Shown: one piece after another, positions 22,621 to 26,410 of the stretch
How positions within the stretch are numbered: the first letter of the stretch is position 1
Layout: each line of letters opens with the position of its first letter
Origin: JAGXFP01 sp046484585
GTDB lineage: Bacteria; Desulfobacterota; Desulfobulbia; Desulfobulbales; JAGXFP01
Direction of reading: 5' to 3'
Assembly: GCA_046484585.1 (NCBI GenBank)
Contig: JAWOIQ010000079.1
Location: forward strand, 1-26,410
DNA: 26,410 nt
Notes under the pieces: model-generated
The model's database searches: none
What the model saw: only the letters and a program-made list of their open reading frames with translations
Told to the model about the DNA's origin: nothing
Made by a program: the position numbers and the translations under genes

Positions 22621-22710
22621 ACGTCATTGCGAGGAGCAAAGCGACGAAGCAATCCAGTATTGTTCAACTAGTTACATCTTTCTGGATTGCTTCGCTGCGC
22701 TCGCAATGAC
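22621..22710. repeat. Palindromic repeat family 3 (GTCATTGCGAGGAGC type)
   Basis: The left arm GTCATTGCGAGGAGC...GAAGCAATCCAG (22623-22657) and right arm CTGGATTGCTTCG...TCGCAATGAC (22682-22710) are inverted copies. Sequences of this GTCATTGCGAGGAGCGAAGCGACG type are known from many bacterial genomes, especially Deltaproteobacteria. Confidence 0.88.
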
Positions 22711-22772
22711 TGATTTTTGCCTTTTTGCGAGACCGACAAATCTGAAGAACTCGCCATAAAGTCGAAAAGGGG

Positions 22773-22917
22773 GATGGCTAAGCAAAAATCGTCAGATCCA
22801 AGGCACGCAAATTTCGAGGAATGAAGCGTACTCATGTACGCTGCAATGACGAGATAATTGGCAGCAACGCAGGAGCCGGCGATTTATGCCCTTGAGGGTG
22901 CTTTTTGCGCCGCCATC
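22773..22917 (+). repeat. Structured repeat family 2, copy 3
   Basis: GATGGCTAAGCAAAAATCG at the left and CTTTTTGCGCCGCCATC at the right. The central palindrome is GCGTACTCATGTACGC. It includes a segment (CAAATTTCGAGGAATGAAG) that is present in copy 1 but partly deleted in copy 2. It ends 7 bp before the yoeB stop. Confidence 0.88.
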
Positions 22918-22924
22918 GAATTTT

Positions 22925-23188
22925 TTACTCGTAATGGGTCCAGATCCGAAGGACCTTCACGATCTTCTCGTCGGCAAGAAGCTGATAGACCAATCTGTGC
23001 TGAATATTGATTCTTCGTGAATATGCTCCGTTGAAGTCGCCAAGGAGCTTCTCATACGCAGGGGGGTTTTGGAAGGGATTTTCTTTCAGAACAGATAGCA
23101 GATTTTCCACTCGTGACTTGAGGCCGGCCTGCTTTATTTTTTTTGCATCTTTCCGGGCCATTTTGGTGAAAACTATTTTCCAGCTCAC
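22925..23188 (-). CDS. yoeB: YoeB-like toxin (ribosome-dependent mRNA endonuclease)
   Basis: 87 residues from the GTG at 23188; the TTG at 23191 is less likely because GTG gives the usual 4-bp GTGA overlap with the antitoxin stop. Family signatures: MSWKIVFTK at the start, NPPAYEKLLGDFNGAYSRRIN and HRLVYQ, ending RIWTHYE. Glu46, Arg65, His85 and Tyr86 match the catalytic Glu46, Arg65, His83 and Tyr84 of E. coli YoeB, so the toxin should be active and cleave mRNA in the ribosomal A site. It follows the antitoxin gene as in most yefM-yoeB loci. Confidence 0.94.
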   Translation of the reverse strand: MSWKIVFTKMARKDAKKIKQAGLKSRVENLLSVLKENPFQNPPAYEKLLGDFNGAYSRRINIQHRLVYQLLADEKIVKVLRIWTHYE

Positions 23189-23427
23189 CAATCAAGCTCC
23201 TCCGAACATTCCTCAACCGGAGTTGCAAGCCCCTCCTGTATTGATTCCCTCATGCCGGGGATGGATGTCAGATAAAGAGTTTCCTGGATAGCTTCCCAAT
23301 CGGATGCGGAAACCAATACGGCACTGGTCCGCTTGCCTTTTATGGTAACCGGTTTATGCTCTTCGGCAACTTCGTCCACCAGGCCATACAGTTTTGCCCG
23401 CGCTTCGGATACAGTGAGTGTGTTCAT
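23185..23427 (-). CDS. yefM: YefM-like antitoxin (Phd/YefM family)
   Basis: 80 residues from ATG 23427, with a strong GGAGGT upstream; the frame extends to 23475 but that part has no ribosome site. The N-terminal DNA-binding Phd/YefM fold has NTLTVSEARAKLYGLVDEV, then KGKRTSAVLVSASDWEAIQETLYL. The acidic C-terminus (EECSEELDW) should wrap the toxin. It represses its own operon, and the inverted repeat at 23450-23465 is the likely site. It overlaps yoeB by 4 bp. Confidence 0.93.
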   Translation of the reverse strand: MNTLTVSEARAKLYGLVDEVAEEHKPVTIKGKRTSAVLVSASDWEAIQETLYLTSIPGMRESIQEGLATPVEECSEELDW

Positions 23428-23449
23428 GATCTTACCTCCAGGAAACAAC

Positions 23450-23465
23450 GTACGACATTTCGTAC
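23450..23465. promoter_or_regulatory. Candidate YefM operator
   Basis: GTACGA-CATT-TCGTAC, a perfect 6-bp inverted repeat 22 bp upstream of the yefM start. YefM family operators are short palindromes centred near GTAC (TGTACA in E. coli), so this fits an autoregulatory site. Confidence 0.6.
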
Positions 23466-23477
23466 CTAAAAGCAATG

Positions 23478-23546
23478 AATTCGCAAAAAGTCGAAAAGAG
23501 TTGTCATTTCGAACGCAGGTGAGAAACCTTACTCTTTACACCCACA
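23478..23546 (+). repeat. Dispersed repeat family 5, copy 2
   Basis: TTCGCAAAAAGTCGAAAAG then GTTGTCATTTCGAACG and GTGAGAAACCTT; the reverse complement occurs at 10559-10625. It lies just upstream of the yefM operator. Confidence 0.65.
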
Positions 23547-23548
23547 GG

Positions 23549-23594
23549 GCATAAGTTTCGTTTGAGCAGACAAGCTGCCCAACTCAGCTTTAAC
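23549..23594 (+). repeat. 45-bp dispersed repeat family 4, copy 3
   Basis: GCATAAGTTTCGTTTGAG, AGACAAGCTGCC and CAACTCAGCTTTAA; differs from copy 2 at a few positions, including one in the hairpin (TGCCCAA for TGCTCAA). It lies between the family 5 repeat and the trmB end. Confidence 0.8.
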
Positions 23595-23641
23595 CATTTG
23601 AAACTATTAAAATTTCTCCAGTTTGGTCGAAGTGAGATTAT

Positions 23642-24304
23642 CTAAATCCGCTCAAAAAGCAAATCCCTGACCTGATGCCCCCGCTTGAGGCCGCGCTTTT
23701 CAAATTTAGTCAAGGGCCGTTCTACCGGGCCCGGATAGAAGCTGCCGGGGCCGGAGCGGTTACGGAAAGCGGCGGCGCCTTCCATGGTCGCCCTGATCTG
23801 CTGGGCGTAATGATCCCAATCGGTGGCGGCGTGGAAAAGGCCGCCGGGAGCCAGCACCCGCCGCAGTTTCTCGACAAAGGGGGGCTGGACCAGACGCCGT
23901 TTATGATGACGTGTCTTGGGCCAGGGGTCGGGGAAAAACAGGGACACCCGCTCCAGAGCGGCGGTCGGCAGCCGGTCCAGAATTTCCATCGCATCGCCCC
24001 GGGCTATCCGGACATTGGCAAGCCCTGATGCGCTGATCCCGAGCAACAACTGACCTATGCCGGGCAGATAGACCTCGACTCCCAGATAATTGTTCTCCGG
24101 ATGGCGGCGCGCCGTCTCCAGCAGGGCGTCGCCCATGCCGAAGCCGATCTCCAGATGGCATGCCGCCGGGCGCCCGAACAGAACATCGAGATCGACCGGC
24201 CCCGGTTCGCTAACCCCGTAATCGAGCCACAGTTCATCCAGAGCGCGACGGCGCGACGGAATCATCCGCCCCTTGCGGCTTTTATAACTGCCGACTGAAA
24301 TCAT
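23642..24304 (-). CDS. trmB: tRNA (guanine-N7-)-methyltransferase TrmB
   Basis: 220 residues, a SAM-dependent Rossmann methyltransferase that makes m7G46 in tRNA variable loops. SAM motif I is LEIGFGMGDALLE (51-63), GVEVY follows, and the catalytic and tRNA-binding block is FPDPWPKTRHHKRR (124-137). The C-terminal TKFEKRGLKRGH (199-210) matches the TrmB family signature. The ATG at 24304 gives the usual length; no strong ribosome site is seen. The gene is divergent from queC, and 174 bp between them hold one half of a family 1 repeat end (24322-24341). Confidence 0.96.
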   Translation of the reverse strand: MISVGSYKSRKGRMIPSRRRALDELWLDYGVSEPGPVDLDVLFGRPAACHLEIGFGMGDALLETARRHPENNYLGVEVYLPGIGQLLLGISASGLANVRIARGDAMEILDRLPTAALERVSLFFPDPWPKTRHHKRRLVQPPFVEKLRRVLAPGGLFHAATDWDHYAQQIRATMEGAAAFRNRSGPGSFYPGPVERPLTKFEKRGLKRGHQVRDLLFERI

Positions 24305-24321
24305 ATTATTCCGCGTTTATT

Positions 24322-24341
24322 CCTGAATCCGTGAGCGTTCG
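24322..24341 (+). repeat. Solo end of repeat family 1
   Basis: CCTGAATCCGTGAGCGTTCG matches the left end of copies A and C exactly over 20 bp, then similarity stops. It is a relic or a short REP-like remnant in the trmB-queC control region. Confidence 0.7.
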
Positions 24342-24478
24342 TGAAAAATGCCGGTGAGAGAAATAGGCTAAGAATAACAACTTCTCCCGATCCCGGCCAA
24401 TAAATCATGGTAAATATCCGGCCCGCCTGTTTAAATATCGGCTGATACTAAAATATCCACACCTTAATCGGAATAAAA

Positions 24479-25195
24479 ATGAGCACCGACAACAAACCCA
24501 AAGCGGTCGTGCTGTTAAGCGGCGGCCTCGACTCGACCACGGTCCTGGCCATCGCCGGGGCCGAAGGCTACGAGTGCTACTGCCTGAGTTTCGCCTACGG
24601 TCAGCGACAGGAGATCGAGCTGGACAGGGCCGAGGCGGTGGCCGAAGCGGCCGGCGTCGCCAGACATCTGGTCCTGCGCCTTGATCTCGACAAGATCGGC
24701 GGCTCGGCCCTGACCACCGCCCAGGAGGTTCCCAAGCATCGCTCCGCGACCGAGATAAATTCTGGCATTCCGGCTACTTACGTGCCGGGCCGCAACGCCA
24801 TTTTCCTGAGCCACGCCGCCGCCTGGGCCGAGGTGATCGGCGCCGGCGATATCTTTATCGGGGTCAACGCCCTCGACTACAGCGGCTATCCGGACTGTCG
24901 GCCCGAATTCATCGCGGCCTTCGAGAAGATGGTCAACCTCGGCACCAGGGCCGGCAGCGAGGGGGGCGGATTTACGATTCGGGCTCCGCTGATGCGGCTC
25001 AGCAAGGGGGAGATCATCACAAAGGGGCTGGCGCTCGGGGTGGACTACTCGCGGACCCACAGCTGCTACGACCCGGATAAAAAGGGGAGGGCCTGCGGGC
25101 GCTGCGACGCCTGTTTCCTGCGCCTCAAGGGCTTTGCCGAGGCCGGGGCGGCCGATCCGGTTCCCTATCAAACCCACGAGGAGCTAAAATCATGA
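24479..25195 (+). CDS. queC: 7-cyano-7-deazaguanine (preQ0) synthase QueC
   Basis: 238 residues. It converts 7-carboxy-7-deazaguanine to preQ0 with ATP and ammonia, in queuosine synthesis. The PP-loop SGGLDS (14-19) binds ATP. The zinc site is Cys196 (SCYDPD), Cys206, Cys209 and Cys212 (CGRCDAC). Other family strings: FAYGQRQEIE, YVPGRNAIFLS, GVNALDYSGYPDCRPEF and PLMRLSKGEI. The ATG at 24479 gives standard length; the ribosome site is weak. I see no preQ1 riboswitch upstream. It overlaps nagZ by 4 bp (ATGA), an odd pairing with cell-wall recycling. Confidence 0.97.
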   Translation: MSTDNKPKAVVLLSGGLDSTTVLAIAGAEGYECYCLSFAYGQRQEIELDRAEAVAEAAGVARHLVLRLDLDKIGGSALTTAQEVPKHRSATEINSGIPATYVPGRNAIFLSHAAAWAEVIGAGDIFIGVNALDYSGYPDCRPEFIAAFEKMVNLGTRAGSEGGGFTIRAPLMRLSKGEIITKGLALGVDYSRTHSCYDPDKKGRACGRCDACFLRLKGFAEAGAADPVPYQTHEELKS

Positions 25196-26205
25196 CCGAG
25201 CCCGGAACCCTGCTGATGATCGGCCTGCCGGGGTTGGAGCTGGACGACTCGACCCGGCGGCTGATCGATGAAGCGGGAATCAATAACTTCATCCTCTTCT
25301 CGCGAAACATCGCCGAGCCGGCCCAACTCCGCGAACTCTGCGCCGACTTGGCAAAAGCATGTGCGGCCGGCGGTCTCGACGCGCCCCTGATCGGCATCGA
25401 CCAGGAGGGCGGCAGCGTCACCCGGCTGCCGGAACCGTGGAGCCAGTTCCCCGACTTCCGCATCCTGGCCGAATCCCCCGAACCGGAAGCGGCCCTGACC
25501 GGCTACGCCCGCACTTCGAGCCGCGAGCTTCTGGAGATGGGAATCAACCTTAACTTCTCGCCGGTCCTCGATGTCTGTCCCCGAAACGGGGGCTACTTCA
25601 TGGAACAGCGATCCTTAAGCGGCGATCCCGAAGAGGCGGCCCGCCTCGGGGTCCTGGTCATCAACGAGATGCAGAACAGCGGAGTGGCGGCCTGCGCCAA
25701 GCATTTTCCCGGCCTGGGCGCGGCCCGCCTCGACCCGCATCTGACCCTGCCGACCGTCGACCGGCCCCGGGCCCGATTACTGGCCGAAGACCTCCTCCCC
25801 TTCCGGGCCGCAACCAAGGCCGGGGTGGCAGCGGTGATGACCTCCCACACAATTTACCAGACCCTCGACCCCGACCACCCCGCCACCCTGTCAACCGGGA
25901 TCCTCGGCGGCCTGCTCCGCGACGAACTCGCCTACGACGGCCTGGTGATCACCGACGATCTCGAGATGGGGGCCATCGAAAACGAAATGACCGTGGCCGA
26001 GGCCTCCCTGCAATCACTTCTGGCCGGAGCCGACCTGCTGCTGATCTGTCATGAGCACGACAAGGTCCGGGCAACCATCGAACTGCTTAGCGAGGCCCTC
26101 CGGGACGGCCGCCTCGAACCTGCCCGGCTGGAGGAGGCGGCGCGACGGATAAATGCGGTAAGGGGGAGATTTGCCGGGGCAGGCATAGTGAGGGGTGAGG
26201 AGTGA
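25192..26205 (+). CDS. nagZ: Glycoside hydrolase family 3, NagZ-like beta-N-acetylhexosaminidase
   Basis: 337 residues, the cytoplasmic one-domain GH3 type without a signal peptide. NagZ removes GlcNAc from anhydromuropeptides during peptidoglycan recycling. Key elements: GIDQEGGSVTRL (68-79), NLNFSPVLDV (119-128), KHFPGLG (170-176) with the flexible-loop Asp181 and general acid His183 (DPH, usually DSH), and the nucleophile Asp255 in ITDDLEMGA. The usual KHFPGHG reads KHFPGLG, so one conserved His is Leu; the acid-base dyad itself is kept. Start ATG overlaps the queC stop, so the two are co-transcribed. The stop lies in a GAGGAGTGAGG-type simple repeat. Confidence 0.93.
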   Translation: MTEPGTLLMIGLPGLELDDSTRRLIDEAGINNFILFSRNIAEPAQLRELCADLAKACAAGGLDAPLIGIDQEGGSVTRLPEPWSQFPDFRILAESPEPEAALTGYARTSSRELLEMGINLNFSPVLDVCPRNGGYFMEQRSLSGDPEEAARLGVLVINEMQNSGVAACAKHFPGLGAARLDPHLTLPTVDRPRARLLAEDLLPFRAATKAGVAAVMTSHTIYQTLDPDHPATLSTGILGGLLRDELAYDGLVITDDLEMGAIENEMTVAEASLQSLLAGADLLLICHEHDKVRATIELLSEALRDGRLEPARLEEAARRINAVRGRFAGAGIVRGEE

Positions 26206-26262
26206 GGAGTGAGGGACTAGAAGCCAGGAGCCAGGAGCCAGAAGTCGGGAGTCGGGAGTTAA
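26190..26262 (+). repeat. Degenerate short tandem repeats after nagZ
   Basis: GAGTGAGGAGTGAGG then AGCCAGGAGCCAGGAGCCAG and GTCGGGAGTCGGGAG, 7-8 bp units. The last nagZ codons (RGEE) lie in it. A related short stretch is at about 4462-4482 upstream of regB. Confidence 0.75.
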
Positions 26263-26317
26263 AAGTTAATATGGCTATGAATCAGACTTCAGCTAAAAAT
26301 TCGATTTTCCCCGGTAC

Positions 26318-26410
26318 TCCGTTGATGGGTACTGGATTCCGGCTTACAACATGCCGGAATGACATTTAATACGCCGGGGCTGTCATTCCCGCACGTTTTT
26401 AGCGGGAATC
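26318..26410. repeat. Palindromic intergenic repeats at the right edge
   Basis: ATTCCGGC and GCCGGAAT form an 8-bp inverted repeat (about 26335-26360). Then GTCATTCCCGC...GCGGGAATC (26372-26410) begins the common GTCATTCCCGCxxxGCGGGAATCCAG type of repeat and runs off the window. Confidence 0.7.

Larger units (their letters stand above)
22467..22924. other. Repeat cluster between rhomboid and yoeB genes
   Basis: 458 bp with no gene. A fragment resembling the end of repeat family 2 (about 22540-22595, GGGGAGTTTTTGCGACGTC), the palindromic repeat family 3 (22621-22710), a TTCGCAAAAAGTC-like segment (about 22750-22765) and family 2 copy 3 (22773-22917) follow one another. Confidence 0.75.

Noticed and set aside
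2119..24341. Repeats as a CRISPR array
   Set aside because: The repeats are dispersed, in both orientations, of unequal spacing, and there are no cas genes.
24305..24478. Possible preQ1 riboswitch upstream of queC
   Set aside because: I could not find the preQ1-I hairpin and A-rich tail; the region holds only a repeat end and AT-rich sequence.

Overview
The window is about 26.4 kb of a GC-rich bacterial chromosome carrying ordinary cellular genes and unusually many short dispersed repeats. The gene set (RegB/RegA pair, CxxCH-bearing sensor kinase with a sigma54-type regulator, NosL, NikR with a nickel ECF transporter, DUF3300/DUF2950 pair, QueC, TrmB, SfsA, NagZ) and the repeats suggest a Desulfobacterota (deltaproteobacterial) organism. 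That placement is inference; there is no rRNA or tRNA gene here to confirm it.

Layout. 1-380: 3' part of a DUF302 gene. 508-2097 (-): a single-chain HisH-HisF imidazole glycerol phosphate synthase that reads like eukaryotic HIS7. 2512-4394 (-): a regB-regA redox two-component pair with a 4-bp overlap. 4894-8752 (-): a membrane sensor kinase with a periplasmic haem c motif, its NtrC-type regulator, then nosL, with a structured repeat between kinase and regulator and a palindrome pair upstream. 9259-9963: sfsA, whose start abuts a 219-bp repeat. 10038-10427 (-): a small Cys-rich HTH protein. 10873-14104: divergent nikR and nikMN-nikQ-nikO, with a NikR-type operator over the predicted transporter promoter. 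14231-15758: hipB-hipA with twin operators. 16008-16832: mtfA-like peptidase. 16885-17532 (-): a lipoprotein. 17839-20295: DUF3300 and DUF2950 envelope proteins. 20296-21617: AT-richer, gene-poor stretch with one small unknown gene. 21618-22466: zinc-ribbon rhomboid protease. 22467-22924: repeat cluster. 22925-23427 (-): yefM-yoeB toxin-antitoxin. 23642-24304 (-): trmB. 24479-26205: queC-nagZ, overlapping by 4 bp. The window ends in more repeats.

The most unusual signals are: (1) the eukaryote-like HisHF fusion; (2) three repeat families with different end sequences that share one internal plan (GATSCAAGGC, a GTAC/TATAC-centred palindrome, AACRCAGSAG, then an arm complementary to the first arm). 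The arms differ in sequence but still pair, which looks like structural conservation; (3) the exact 219-bp length of three copies of one of these families, one with an apparent 5-bp target duplication; (4) a two-site palindromic operator upstream of the haem-motif kinase. No transposase, CRISPR array, tRNA or rRNA gene was found.
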